Source of the DNA: Nocardia sp. BMG51109
GTDB lineage: Bacteria > Actinomycetota > Actinomycetes > Mycobacteriales > Mycobacteriaceae
Direction: 5' to 3'
Assembly (NCBI RefSeq): GCF_000526215.1
Contig: NZ_JAFQ01000004.1
Location: 7,502,001 to 7,566,000 of the forward strand
DNA length: 64,000 bases
Shown: piece by piece, positions 1-8,918 of the stretch
How positions within the stretch are numbered: position 1 is the first letter of the stretch
How the letters are laid out: every line of letters begins with the position of its first letter
Made by a program: the position numbers and the translations under genes
The notes under the pieces: generated by a model
What the model saw: the letters and a program-made list of their open reading frames with translations, nothing else
The model's database searches: none
Told to the model about the DNA's origin: nothing

Positions 1-249
1 AAAAGTGTTGCGGGAACGCAGCGTCGACCAATCACCGCGCCGCACGGGCTCCAGCGCCGGGATGCTGTCGAGCCGGTCGATGATGGGTCTGATGTACCAC
101 TGGGCACGATATGGATCCGCTTCACCGCCAGGAACCACGCCGTCCAGGAATTCACCGGCTGTGTCGACAGCGAACGCCATCGCCTTCTCTGGACTGTCCA
201 ACTGTGCGGGCAAGCTGCCCACGAAGTGAACCCTACGCTTCGGCTGCAC
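1..249 (-). CDS. partial hypothetical protein, UROD/MetE-like N-terminus
   Basis: An open frame runs off the left edge; only the first 83 codons are present. It begins at a GTG (complement of 247-249) and reads VQPKRRVHFVGSLPAQ, followed by an acidic helical stretch and a WYIRPIIDRL segment. The HFVGSLP start followed by a region about a daily/page-like tally of D/E and P residues resembles the N-termini of actinobacterial hypothetical proteins of the uroporphyrinogen decarboxylase/methionine-synthase-like barrel group. That family call rests on memory of the pattern and is tentative. No function is assigned. The 200 bases between this start and the SDR stop hold no convincing gene. Confidence 0.45.
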   Translation of the reverse strand, partial: MQPKRRVHFVGSLPAQLDSPEKAMAFAVDTAGEFLDGVVPGGEADPYRAQWYIRPIIDRLDSIPALEPVRRGDWSTLRSRNTF

Positions 250-453
250 GGCGTCAGTGTCGCATACGGCTGTCCCGGGAGGACCGTCAGAGTGTCATCC
301 AGGTATTCGATGACGTTGTGCAGCACGACAACATCGAATCGCCGGCCGGGTCAGCGGGGCCCGATCAGCACGCCTCGCTCAGCACCGCGGAACCGATCCG
401 GTCATCGACACCGATCATGTACCGAGTTCGGGAGTGGCGCGCCGGCCGATCTG

Positions 454-1302
454 TCATGACGCCCGAGCGGGTGTGCCGAAGGACTCCAGGATGGTGTCGA
501 TTCGCTCCCGTGCTGCTACCGCCATCGTCGGGTGGGTGGTTTCGTAGAGTTTCCCGGATTCGACCGCGTCCAGAATGATCTCCGCTGCCCGAGCGGTGGG
601 CAGTGCCTCCTCGGCCATCTCGGTGATCGCCTCCATCATCGGCGCCAGTTTGGCCATTACCTCCGCCGGCAACGGTGATTCCGCCGCCGCGCCCTCCGGC
701 GGCGCGGCGAGCTCGGCCAGACCACGGAACATTCGGGTGTCCACCGGCCCCGGGCAGATCGCGCTGACACCCACCTCCGGAGCGACCAGATCCAGTTCTC
801 CCCGTAGCGATTCCGAGATCGAGATGATCGCCGCCTTGCTCGCCGCGTACGGCGCCCCGAACAGGCCGACCGTCAGCCCCGCCAGCGAGGCGACATTGAC
901 GATATGGCCGCGCCCGGCGGCGATCAGATGCGGTACGAAGACGCGGATACCGTTCACGACACCGCCGACATTCACCGACCAGACCCGGTCCCAATCGGCC
1001 GGTGCGACCTCCCAGCTGGGTCCGCCCGCACTCGTCCCCGCATTGTTGACCACCAGGTCCAGGCGGCCGAATTCGGCGAGCGCCCGGTCCGCGAGGGCGC
1101 GCACCTGGTCGATATCGGCCACATCGGTGGGTACGGCGATCACCTGGTCGCCGAGGTCGGAGGCGGTTTTGGTCAGCGCCGCGGTGTCGACATCGGCCAT
1201 TGCCACCCGCACACCCCGCCCCGCCAGCGCCGCGGCCAGTGCCACGCCGATCCCGTTGGCGGCACCGGTGACGACGGCGACCTGCCCGGCTTCCAGTTTC
1301 AT
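454..1302 (-). CDS. SDR-family NAD(P)-dependent oxidoreductase
   Basis: A 282-residue classical short-chain dehydrogenase/reductase, a soluble cytoplasmic enzyme. The start ATG is at the MKLEAGQVAVVTG N-terminus; a much longer upstream frame is ignored because homology to the family begins exactly here. Visible motifs are the cofactor loop TGAANGIG near residues 10-17, NNAG near residue 86, a VASLAG strand and the active-site YAASK near residue 155. The aspartate after the second beta strand (MADVD) favours NAD over NADP. The substrate is unknown. The C-terminal extension (about 40 residues, helical, ILDAVESGKLYETTHP) is typical of mycobacterial/nocardial SDRs annotated only by family. It is divergent from the next gene (1491). 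Confidence 0.85.
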   Translation of the reverse strand: MKLEAGQVAVVTGAANGIGVALAAALAGRGVRVAMADVDTAALTKTASDLGDQVIAVPTDVADIDQVRALADRALAEFGRLDLVVNNAGTSAGGPSWEVAPADWDRVWSVNVGGVVNGIRVFVPHLIAAGRGHIVNVASLAGLTVGLFGAPYAASKAAIISISESLRGELDLVAPEVGVSAICPGPVDTRMFRGLAELAAPPEGAAAESPLPAEVMAKLAPMMEAITEMAEEALPTARAAEIILDAVESGKLYETTHPTMAVAARERIDTILESFGTPARAS

Positions 1303-1490
1303 AACCCCTCCGCTCCGACCGGCCCACCCGAATGGTGAGGCGAACTCCCCCGATCCTCCCGTCCCGGCTGCGCGACCGCATCGCCCTTCGGTGTGACCGC
1401 AGCATCGCTCTCGAGTATCACAGGGCGGGACGGGATGAATTTCGCCGCCCGGCTTCGTCGGTATGGGTACGCGGTGAAAGGAGTGAGGCG

Positions 1491-1937
1491 ATGAACGCTT
1501 CCACGGACGATGCGGCACGCAAACAATTGGAAGTTCTCGTCGGCGAGTGGACGATGCAAGCAGGGCCGCCCGAGGGGCCGCCATGGCCGGGCGCGGGGCG
1601 GGTGCGATTCGAATGGCTCGGGACGGCTCCGCTATTGGTGCAGCGGTGGCAGGTCGACATGCCCGAGGCGCCCGACGGGACAGCGGTGATCGGATGCGAC
1701 GGGAAAAGCGGCTCCTACTATCAGCTCTACACCGACGAGCGCGACGTCCAGCGCATCTACAAGATGGGCCTGGATGCAGGCGTATGGACACTACAACGCC
1801 ACGGCGAACCGTTCTCCCAACGGTTCACCGGCCGCTTCTCCGAGGACGGCGGAACGATCACCGGCAGGTGGGAACTGGCGGAGGACGGCGAATCCTGGCG
1901 CACGGACTTCGACCTGACCTACACGCGAACCGGGTAG
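1491..1937 (+). CDS. DUF1579-like small beta-barrel protein
   Basis: A 148-residue protein starting MNASTDDAARKQLEVLVGEW. A clear GAAAGGAG ribosome site ends 8-9 bases before the ATG at 1491 and decides this start over an upstream in-frame one. The composition (LVGEWTM, alternating beta strands, FEWLG, GRWELAEDG) matches the DUF1579/lipocalin-like beta-barrel group that describes small-molecule or heme-binding barrels. The ligand is unknown. It is transcribed divergently from the SDR and convergently to the serine hydrolase, so it is probably a single-gene unit. Confidence 0.7.
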   Translation: MNASTDDAARKQLEVLVGEWTMQAGPPEGPPWPGAGRVRFEWLGTAPLLVQRWQVDMPEAPDGTAVIGCDGKSGSYYQLYTDERDVQRIYKMGLDAGVWTLQRHGEPFSQRFTGRFSEDGGTITGRWELAEDGESWRTDFDLTYTRTG

Positions 1938-1978
1938 GCCCGCACCGGAATCGGCGATTCGTCCGCGAGGCGCTCGGG

Positions 1979-3082
1979 CTATTCGCCGCCGAACGAACAC
2001 AGTTCTTCGTCGAGGAACGCTTGCACGGCATCGCCGGGGTCACCGCCACCCCAGGTCAGTGAGACGGTGACATGTTTCCGTGTCGTTCCGAACGACCAGG
2101 TCGAATAGCCCGGGGCGTCGCCGTCCTTACCGTAGGCGGTGACGCCGCACGACAACGGTAAGGCGACCAGCCCCGCACCGTATTGTGAGCCGAGCACGGT
2201 GGTCCGCATCTCCGTCAGCAACAGCGCGGGGAGCAGGCGACCGCCCAGCAGCGCACCGAAGAAACGGTTCACATCGGTTGTGGTGGAGATCAATCCGCCG
2301 GCCGAACCCATGACCGACGGGTCGAGTTCGGTGATATCGACCAGTCGATCCCGCCCGATAGGCAGGTATCCGTGGGCATGTGGGCCGGGAACGGTCGGGT
2401 CGGTGCCCGGAAAGCTGGTACCGGTGAGCGCCAGCGGCCCGATGAGGCGATCGTGAAGCGTTGCCGCGTAGGGCTTTCCGGTGAGGCGTTCGGTGATCAT
2501 GCCGATCAGGAGATAGTTCGTGTTCGAGTAGCCGGTCGTCGTGCCCGGATCGAACGACAGCGGTTCGCCGGCCACCCGGGCGACCAACTCGGCATCGGTC
2601 CACGTGCGCCAACGCAGGTCGAGAAACTCCTCGGAACGCGGCGACGGGAAGGTCTCCAGGTACTCCGGGACCCCGCTGGTGTGATCGAGCAACTGGCGGA
2701 TCGTGACGCGGTCGGCGTACGGCAGGACGCCGGGAAGCACGCTGCCGACCGGGTCGTCGAGCCCGAGCCGGTTCTCGGCCACCAGGTGCAGCACGACGGT
2801 TGCCGCGAATGCCTTTGTGACACTACCGATCCGGAATCGCCCGTCGAGCGGCACCGGCGCGGTGGACCCCGCCTCGGCGGCACCGGCGGACGCGCGTATC
2901 CGGTCCCCACCGGTGTCGACCTCGGCGGCAGCTCCGGTCGCCCCAGCAGCCACTATCGAATCCAGCCCCTGCTGCAATCGGGTCATCCGGGAGCCTTCGG
3001 CAACGGCGGCCGCCGAGGACACCATCAGCACCAGCACGATCGCGCCCGCAACCAATCCGGATCCTCGCCTCCAGCCGACCAT
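1979..3082 (-). CDS. serine hydrolase of the beta-lactamase / D-Ala-D-Ala carboxypeptidase family
   Basis: A 367-residue exported class C beta-lactamase-like enzyme. The chosen start gives MVGWRRGSGL followed by a hydrophobic segment and ...SSAAAVAEG, a typical signal peptide, whereas the longer frame upstream adds an unrelated arginine-rich stretch. Penicillin-recognising motifs are visible: S87-V-T-K90 (SxxK nucleophile), Y185-S-N187, and K319-D-G in the place of the usual HxG/KTG triad. LDHTSGVPEY is the standard loop between them. It probably acts outside the membrane as a carboxypeptidase, esterase or transpeptidase-like hydrolase; the substrate cannot be read from the sequence. The final residues LCSFGGE keep one cysteine that could pair with the C in LPLSCGV. 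Confidence 0.85.
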   Translation of the reverse strand: MVGWRRGSGLVAGAIVLVLMVSSAAAVAEGSRMTRLQQGLDSIVAAGATGAAAEVDTGGDRIRASAGAAEAGSTAPVPLDGRFRIGSVTKAFAATVVLHLVAENRLGLDDPVGSVLPGVLPYADRVTIRQLLDHTSGVPEYLETFPSPRSEEFLDLRWRTWTDAELVARVAGEPLSFDPGTTTGYSNTNYLLIGMITERLTGKPYAATLHDRLIGPLALTGTSFPGTDPTVPGPHAHGYLPIGRDRLVDITELDPSVMGSAGGLISTTTDVNRFFGALLGGRLLPALLLTEMRTTVLGSQYGAGLVALPLSCGVTAYGKDGDAPGYSTWSFGTTRKHVTVSLTWGGGDPGDAVQAFLDEELCSFGGE

Positions 3083-3320
3083 ATCGACCAGCCTGACGAA
3101 CCCGGTACCCGACGAAAATCGGGAATCACCCCGATCTTCACCCGGAAATCTGCCCGCCACACGACCCGCGCATCCCCGTCGAGCGTGCACGCAATGCGGA
3201 AAACTTCGGCGTGTCGCACTACCGTCACACGATTCGGGTTGTTGTCGTGCGGGAATGCGACTCTACCGATCCGACGTCCCAGCAAGATCATTCGTGTCCG
3301 GGGTGATCCGCCCTCACCGA

Positions 3321-3686
3321 CTACCGCGCCGCCCAGACAGCCAATTCGCCGCCGGGCAAGGAGACCACGAGGTAGCCGGAGGGTCCGAACAGTGTCCATG
3401 CCTCGTGCTCGGGATCTGCCGGCACGACGACCACCGCACCGGATTCGAAGGTCACCCGCAGGACCGCGTCGTCATCCACGCCGGCAGCGCCGATCCGGTC
3501 GAATCGATACTCGGCGAGAGCGGTGTCCCAGGACGCGGTGGTGGGGTCGAAGTGTACGAGTCGCCCGTCGTCGTCGACCGAGAACGCCCCCTCGATGCGG
3601 AAGCCGAAACCTTCTTCCGTGTCGAGAACGAGGGCGTACTCGCCGGCCCTCCGCCGGACTTCGTGGCCGACCACGGGTAACCGCAT
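3321..3686 (-). CDS. DUF6188-like small protein
   Basis: A 121-residue protein. The ATG giving MRLPVVGHEV is preferred to a start 48 codons upstream, because the upstream part is basic, low-complexity and unlike the rest. The pattern FGFRIEGAFSV, DDDAVLRVTFESGAVVVVPADPEHEAWTLFGP (described here in pieces) and the ending PGGELAVW fit the DUF6188 family, small beta-rich proteins of actinobacteria, some of which sit next to polymorphic toxins. No function is established and no toxin gene adjoins it here. The 283 bases upstream to 3969 contain no gene I can support. Confidence 0.6.
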   Translation of the reverse strand: MRLPVVGHEVRRRAGEYALVLDTEEGFGFRIEGAFSVDDDGRLVHFDPTTASWDTALAEYRFDRIGAAGVDDDAVLRVTFESGAVVVVPADPEHEAWTLFGPSGYLVVSLPGGELAVWAAR

Positions 3687-3969
3687 GCCCGGGATCGTAG
3701 CGGGATAAAGGTGGATGCCGACGAGCACGACCGCGACGAGCGGCAGCCACTCTGGTGGGTGAACGCGACCGTCGTGACGACTCCGATTGTGCTCGAGGGG
3801 ATTCGACAGCGGTTGTTCATGCCCCGTCATTCATCAACCGGGGCGAGGCGGTCCCAGGCCGGCGACGAGGCCCCGGCCTGGGACTGGGCGACCAGCCGGG
3901 TCCGCCACCGGACGCGCCTCCGACCGGCTGTGGCGGCCGGCGAACCAGGTGCGGGCTCACCAACCACTC

Positions 3970-5556
3970 TCACCCGGGCCGTTCGGCGCGGACGGCCGCT
4001 CCGAACGCATGCAGCTCCGCGCGGAATTCCTCGTCCGGTTCGAGCATGGCGGCGGCGGAGACCCATGCCTCGGCCTCGGCCGGTACCGCGTTCACGGACC
4101 AGGTGTCGAGTACCGTCAGCGCTTGTCGGCGCAAACGCAGCCCGTAGCCGCTCAGCGCGGCCCGGATCAGCGGCATGCCGGTTCCCGGGGCGGCGCGGCG
4201 CAGGACGGGGAGCACGATCTCGAGGGTGATGTCGTCGGCGAATCCTCGGCCTCGCCGCCAACCGCCCGTGCCTGGGCCGCAAGCGATTTCGTCCAACGGC
4301 AGCAGTTGTTCGGCGAGAGCCACGAGATCGGCGATGCAGTCGTCCGGTACTCGCCCGGCCACCCATTGCCAGACGTAGCCGTTGCGCGGATCACGCGGGA
4401 GGTAAGCAACGGCGTACGGGTAGGCGTCGATGCCGACTGCCTCGGCACAGGCGAGTGCCCGGTTGAAACCGAATTCGCCGACCGGTTCGGCCAGCTGCCG
4501 ACGAACCAGACCGGGCCATTCGGGGCGCCCGAGAAGGTCCGAATAGCGCTGGGCCGCATGGTTGATCACGTCCTCAGGCCAGTCGAGCCGGTCGGCTCGA
4601 TCGGTCAGCAGAACGGCGATGTCACGGACGCTGTTCAGTCGCGCGATCGTCGGATCCGCGGCGACCAACTCGGCGAACCGATCCAGCACGGCCGGCGCAT
4701 CCTCATAGTCTCGGATATCCGGCGCGGGTCCGCCGATCGCCGCCAGCGCCTCGAGGATTCCGGCCGCGCCGTCGAGTAGTTCGGCGTCGACATCGGGTGC
4801 GAGGAGCGCCGAGTAGAGATCCCCCGTGGTAGCGGCGATGTGGGCTAGGTATTCGTCCATCACGCCATTGCAGAAACCCGTCCGCACCAACCACCCCTGG
4901 ATCTCGGGATCCCGGCATCCCTGCAACCGCTCCACGGCATGGATGCGCCCCCACCCGTCGACACGCCGAGCCAGTTCGTACACCGCGCGATAGCGATCAC
5001 TTGATGTATTAGCCAGCGCGACAACGGAATACAGCGTGAGATCGCCCAATGTGCCGAGCAGCACCAGCAACTCCCGATCGCGTTCGTCGCCGCTCACCTC
5101 CAGCAGCACGATGCCCAGTGCCACGGCATTGCGCCGAGTGCCACGCTCGACCAGATACCGTGCCACCGAACGCATCCGATCCCTCGGCAGGTCGAGCGCA
5201 CGCAGCTCTCGCACCAGGCCGTCGGCCAGGTTCAGCGCGGTCCGGTCGGCCAGACGGTCGTGTAGCGCCGCGATGGCCCGCGCAACGGGTTCCACCGCGA
5301 CGACTTCGGCTATGGCAGAGGCCAATTCGGCAGCATCGGCATCGGGCGGGGCCGCCCCGTGATGAGTCCGCACACCATCGCTGACGGTTGAACTGAGAAC
5401 CGGCACCTGCGCCGACGGTTGCTCGTCCGGTAGCGGATGCCCCTCGTCAGGCCAAGGGCCGGGGCCGTGCAAGGATTCGAGACGCAGGGCGTGAGCAAGG
5501 TAAGTGGCCTGGTCATCGGCATCGCCGGAGTCCAACTGCCACTCGCCGGTAATCAC
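3970..5556 (-). CDS. large helical hypothetical protein
   Basis: A 528-residue protein that I do not recognise. It is soluble, acidic and almost entirely predicted helical: repeated leucine/alanine-rich helices with short turns from about residue 80 to the end, which suggests an alpha-solenoid (HEAT-like) fold. The tryptophan/glycine-rich patch GTGGWRRGRGF near residue 425 is the only unusual segment. Codon use and GC3 look normal for the genome, so it is a real gene. Similar long helical proteins occur in Nocardia without assigned function. It is monocistronic: there is no gene in the following 378 bases. Confidence 0.7.
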   Translation of the reverse strand: MITGEWQLDSGDADDQATYLAHALRLESLHGPGPWPDEGHPLPDEQPSAQVPVLSSTVSDGVRTHHGAAPPDADAAELASAIAEVVAVEPVARAIAALHDRLADRTALNLADGLVRELRALDLPRDRMRSVARYLVERGTRRNAVALGIVLLEVSGDERDRELLVLLGTLGDLTLYSVVALANTSSDRYRAVYELARRVDGWGRIHAVERLQGCRDPEIQGWLVRTGFCNGVMDEYLAHIAATTGDLYSALLAPDVDAELLDGAAGILEALAAIGGPAPDIRDYEDAPAVLDRFAELVAADPTIARLNSVRDIAVLLTDRADRLDWPEDVINHAAQRYSDLLGRPEWPGLVRRQLAEPVGEFGFNRALACAEAVGIDAYPYAVAYLPRDPRNGYVWQWVAGRVPDDCIADLVALAEQLLPLDEIACGPGTGGWRRGRGFADDITLEIVLPVLRRAAPGTGMPLIRAALSGYGLRLRRQALTVLDTWSVNAVPAEAEAWVSAAAMLEPDEEFRAELHAFGAAVRAERPG

Positions 5557-5934
5557 CGGCTGGGGCGCACCGCGCCCTTTCCGTAGAAGGAGATCATGGC
5601 CCGATCATGACATACCGCTCCGAGCGGAGTCCATCCCTCATCCGCGGGCGGTCCCGGCATCCGCGCAGCGGAGATCGCGCACCGGCATATCGCACACAAC
5701 CTGGGCACCACTCACAAACACCCGGTATTCATGCAGCGGGTCGGCGGGTACACCCCGTCGACCTGCGTCAGCCGCTTCAGCCGAATGCTGCCCGATCAAG
5801 GCTGCGTACAGGCACGGAGACACCGGAGTTTCGATGGGCGACGTTGCGCGAGAAGCAAACTCCCTCAGATCCAGTTTCCACCGTTTCAGATTCGGGGTGG
5901 ATCGGGGCCAGGTGGTCGGGCATATTGGGGCGTC
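5557..5934. other. intergenic region without a recognised gene
   Basis: This 378-bp stretch separates the divergent helical protein and YCII/ECF genes. It should carry both promoters. I see short open frames in several phases but none with a good start site, family pattern or consistent codon use, and no clear hairpin or repeat. Confidence 0.5.
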
Positions 5935-6270
5935 ATGAAGTATGTGTTGCTGATCTGCGACGACGAGACATGTTCGCCGTCCATGGAGGAGATCGCGGCG
6001 GACCCGGCCTATCGGGCATTCGCGGCGGAGGTGGATCGGCGCGGCGCCAGCCTCGGCGGCGCGCGGTTGCGTCCGGTGGCGGACGCGACGACGGTCCGCG
6101 TCCGCGACGGAGAGACGCTGGTGTCCGACGGCCCCTTCGCGGAGACCAAGGACTTCATCGGCGGCATCGACATCATCGACTGTGCCGACCTCGATGAGGC
6201 GATCGCGATCGCGGCGTGCCATCCGTACGCGAATAGGGGTTGCGTCGAGGTCCGGCCCGTGTGGGAATGA
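5935..6270 (+). CDS. YCII/DGPF-family protein, ECF42 sigma partner
   Basis: A 111-residue protein beginning MKYVLLICDDE. It contains the family signature D-G-P-F (VSDGPFAETKDFIGG, residues about 62-76), which gives DGPF/YCII-related proteins their name, and ends VEVRPVWE. Its stop TGA overlaps the ATG of the sigma-factor gene (ATGA at 6267-6270), so the two are translationally coupled. Association of DGPF proteins with ECF42 sigma factors is established for actinobacteria; the DGPF protein is thought to be a target or partner rather than a membrane anti-sigma factor. Its biochemical activity is unknown. Confidence 0.88.
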   Translation: MKYVLLICDDETCSPSMEEIAADPAYRAFAAEVDRRGASLGGARLRPVADATTVRVRDGETLVSDGPFAETKDFIGGIDIIDCADLDEAIAIAACHPYANRGCVEVRPVWE

Positions 6271-7484
6271 CTGCGCCGCAAGAGGTTCGAGCTGCGATAG
6301 ACACGGCGTATCGCAACGAGTGGGGGCAGGTGGTCGCCACCCTGATCGGAGCGACCGGGGACTGGGATCTGGCGGAGGACTGCGCGCAGGACGCGTTCGC
6401 CGCGGCGCTGTCGACCTGGCCTCGCGACGGCGTTCCCGATCGTCCGGGCGCGTGGCTCACCACGACGGCGCGTAACCGCGCGATGGATCGACTGCGCCGG
6501 AACGCGGCCGCGAGCACGAAACTTCGGCAGCTCGCCGTACTGAGCCGCGGTCCCGTCGAGCCACCGGTGGATGCGATTCCCGACGAGCGGTTGCGACTGA
6601 TCTTCACGTGTTGCCATCCGGCACTGCCGTTTCCGGCCAGGGTCGCGCTCACGTTGCGCACGTTGGCGGGCCTTACCACCGCCGAGATCGCGAAGGCGTT
6701 CCTCACGGCCGAATCCACCATGGCGCAGCGCCTGGTCCGCGCCAAGCGCAAGATCGTCGAGGCCGGCATCCCGTATCGGGTGCCGCCGCCGGAGTTGTTG
6801 CCGCAGCGGCTGTCCGCGGTCGCGGCGGTGCTCTACCTGATCTACAACCAGGGCTACGACGACGAGAGCGGAGCCAGAGGGCTTGCGGCCGAGGGCATTC
6901 ACCTCGCCCGGGTGCTGACCCGGTTGCTGCCCACCGAACCCGAGGCGCGTGGTCTGCTGGCGCTGATGTTACTGATCGAGGCGCGCCGCGAATCTCGTAT
7001 CACCAACGGTGTTCTGGTCACGCTCGAGGATCAGGACCGGTCCCGGTGGGATCGCGCGATGATCGCAGAGGGCGTCCGGACGCTGGATGATGCCTTGGCC
7101 ATGCGGCGCCCCGGCCCCTATCAGGTGCAGGCCGCGATCGCCGCCTGCCACGCCACCGCGCCCGACGCGGCGGCCACCGACTGGCCGCAGATCGCCGCGC
7201 TCTACCGCGAACTCGCGCGGCTGTCGCCGTCACCGGTGATCGATCTCAACCGCGCCGTAGCGGTGGCGATGGCCGACGGCATTCCGGCGGGCCTCGCCCT
7301 CGTCGACGAACTCGACAAGTCCGGCCGCCTCAACAACTACTACCTGCTGCCCGCGACCCGAGCCGACCTGCTCCGCCGCGAAGGCCGCGTCTCCGAGGCC
7401 GCCGCGGCATACGAGGCGGCGCTGGAACTGGCACCGACCGACGCCGAGCGCCGCTACCTGACCGGTCGCCTGCACAGCCTCTGA
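6267..7484 (+). CDS. ECF42-type RNA polymerase sigma factor with C-terminal extension
   Basis: A 405-residue extracytoplasmic-function sigma factor. Region sigma-2 spans about residues 10-80 (AEDCAQDAF, GAWLTTTARNRAMDRLRR) and sigma-4 about 110-165 (LRTLAGLTTAEIAKAFL, TMAQRLVRAKRKI). The roughly 220-residue C-terminal part carries the family landmark YLIYNQGY and TPR-like helices ending AAAAYEAALELAPTDAERRYL. This architecture, about twice the length of ordinary ECF factors, defines the ECF42 group, where the extension rather than an anti-sigma factor controls activity. The ATG at 6267 is chosen because it overlaps the stop of the upstream DGPF gene. The promoter specificity cannot be read here. 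Confidence 0.9.
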   Translation: MTAPQEVRAAIDTAYRNEWGQVVATLIGATGDWDLAEDCAQDAFAAALSTWPRDGVPDRPGAWLTTTARNRAMDRLRRNAAASTKLRQLAVLSRGPVEPPVDAIPDERLRLIFTCCHPALPFPARVALTLRTLAGLTTAEIAKAFLTAESTMAQRLVRAKRKIVEAGIPYRVPPPELLPQRLSAVAAVLYLIYNQGYDDESGARGLAAEGIHLARVLTRLLPTEPEARGLLALMLLIEARRESRITNGVLVTLEDQDRSRWDRAMIAEGVRTLDDALAMRRPGPYQVQAAIAACHATAPDAAATDWPQIAALYRELARLSPSPVIDLNRAVAVAMADGIPAGLALVDELDKSGRLNNYYLLPATRADLLRREGRVSEAAAAYEAALELAPTDAERRYLTGRLHSL

Positions 7485-7585
7485 CCTGCGCCCGCGAAAA
7501 TTTCTACAACTTCTTCGGCGTCGTTGTCGATCCCGGGCGGCCTCCTTCGTCGGTGGGGCACAACCACCCGAAGAGAGGCAAGACC

Positions 7586-8080
7586 ATGTCGAATACCGAA
7601 CATCTCACCGCCACCATGTCCGTCGACCGGACACCGGACGAGGTCTTCGCGGCCGTCACCAACGTGCGCGCCTGGTGGAACGAGAACATCATCGGCGAAA
7701 CCGCCACGGTAGGAGACGAATTCGTCTTCACCGACGACTTCCACTACGCCGGTGAAACCGCCAAGTCCAAGAAGGGAATCCGCTTCTGCCGGTTCCGGAT
7801 CACCGAGGCCGTCCCGGGCCGCCGAGTCGTCTGGCACGTCCTCGACTCCTACCTCACCTTCGTCGCCGACCACGACGAATGGACCGACACCAACGTCATC
7901 TTCGACCTCACCGCAACACCACAGGGCACGACCCTGCACTTCACCCACAAGGGCCTGAGCGCCGCAGAATCCGAATGCTTCGAGGCCTGCTCACGCGGCT
8001 GGACTTTCTACATCACCCGGAGCCTGCCGCAGTTGATCACAACCGGCACCGGACAGCCCATCGAGAAATACGACCACTGA
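7586..8080 (+). CDS. SRPBCC / AHSA1-like START-domain protein
   Basis: A 164-residue protein of the Aha1-like SRPBCC superfamily, whose members form a hydrophobic cavity for small ligands. Signatures are the N-terminal strand TATMSVDRTPDEVFAAVTNVRAWW (in pieces: PDEVFAAV, RAWW), the central strand pattern FRITEAVPGRRVVWHV, and the C-terminal long helix following GWTFYITRSL. A GAGAGGCAAG ribosome site lies just upstream of ATG 7586. It follows the ECF42 gene by 100 bp on the same strand; such ligand-binding proteins are common in ECF42/ECF41 neighbourhoods, so co-regulation is plausible but not shown. Confidence 0.82.
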   Translation: MSNTEHLTATMSVDRTPDEVFAAVTNVRAWWNENIIGETATVGDEFVFTDDFHYAGETAKSKKGIRFCRFRITEAVPGRRVVWHVLDSYLTFVADHDEWTDTNVIFDLTATPQGTTLHFTHKGLSAAESECFEACSRGWTFYITRSLPQLITTGTGQPIEKYDH

Positions 8081-8238
8081 AACCCGGTGGGCTGGAAGCA
8101 AATCGGACATATCGCTTGTCGGCACGGGCGCCGGGCCCGTGCCGACAGCGGCCCTGACGACGAATCCGGCCTCGATCGCCGCCATGGATCACGACATTCA
8201 CCAGATAGGGCTCGCAAAATCGCGCGTGTCCGACCAAC

Positions 8239-8460
8239 CCGGTACATTGCCGACATCACCACGCTCATCGACAACTCGACAACGAAACCGCCCTGCGAGC
8301 GGTCAAGTACCCCGCGACACGCCCACACCGCTCGCACGCAGGTCACAGCAGATTTCCGGCTCCACCGACACCGCCATCCCCGGGCGTGTCGGATACCGAT
8401 CAGACCACCGCTCGCAACCCGACACATCGACGCAGGTCAGGGCACCCGAAAACGGAAGCC
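8239..8460 (+). promoter_or_regulatory. CRISPR leader 1
   Basis: This 222-bp stretch starts CCGGTACATTGCC and is homologous along its whole length to the sequence in front of the other four arrays. It carries the motif TGCGAGCGGT (8294-8303), its reverse complement ACCGCTCGCA (8327-8336) and a second ACCGCTCGCA (8407-8416) ending 44 bases before the first repeat. The block GGGCGTGTCGGATACC lies between the last two motifs. It should contain the pre-crRNA promoter and, in an active system, the integration signals. Confidence 0.75.
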
Positions 8461-8783
8461 GTGCTTCCGGCCGTACCCGCCGGACTCCATTGCGGCGCAA
8501 AACTCCAGCCTTCTCCGGTTTTGGGAAGGTACTGCTTCCGGCCGTTCCGGCCGGACTCCATTGCAGCGCGCGCATCTACCACCAGTTCTGGCGTCCGCGC
8601 ACCGCTGCTTCCGGCCGTTCCGGCTGGACTCCATTACGGCGACGAACTCACCCCTACCGCGTTGCCTACAGCCCCTGTACTTCTGGCGTGTTCCCTACGC
8701 CGGACCCCCATTGAGGTTTTTCCAGCAAAGTGGTCGCAACAGTCACCTTGCGGGAGGTCGTTCCGGCCGGACCCATTCCTGCC
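8461..8783 (+). CRISPR. CRISPR array 1, degenerate (3 clear + 2 decayed repeats)
   Basis: Repeats at 8461-8496, 8532-8567 and 8605-8640 match the 36-bp family (GTGCTTCCGGCCG...CTCCATTGCGGC) with 1-3 changes each; two start CTGCTTCC, and the first has its stem broken (CCGTACCCGCC). Two more very eroded copies lie near 8677-8716 and 8757-8783. Spacers are 35-37 bp. Orientation is leader-left, like every other array. It ends about 135 bp before the cas3 start, so it sits where the cas promoter should be. The erosion of all repeats, not only the last, marks it as a dying or re-purposed array. Confidence 0.85.
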
Positions 8784-8918
8784 AGCGACCTGTCGGCAGA
8801 CAGCTCACTGACATATCCGTAACGGCCCGCACGCAGCCAGCGACGAGAAACTGGCACTTGGCTCGACGTGTCGGTGTCGGCGCGTAGCCTTCCAGCGTCG
8901 AGAGTTGCAGGGGGTTAT

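Noticed and set aside
365..1405. 346-residue arginine-rich frame on the minus strand
   Set aside because: Shifted-frame shadow of the SDR gene at 454-1302.
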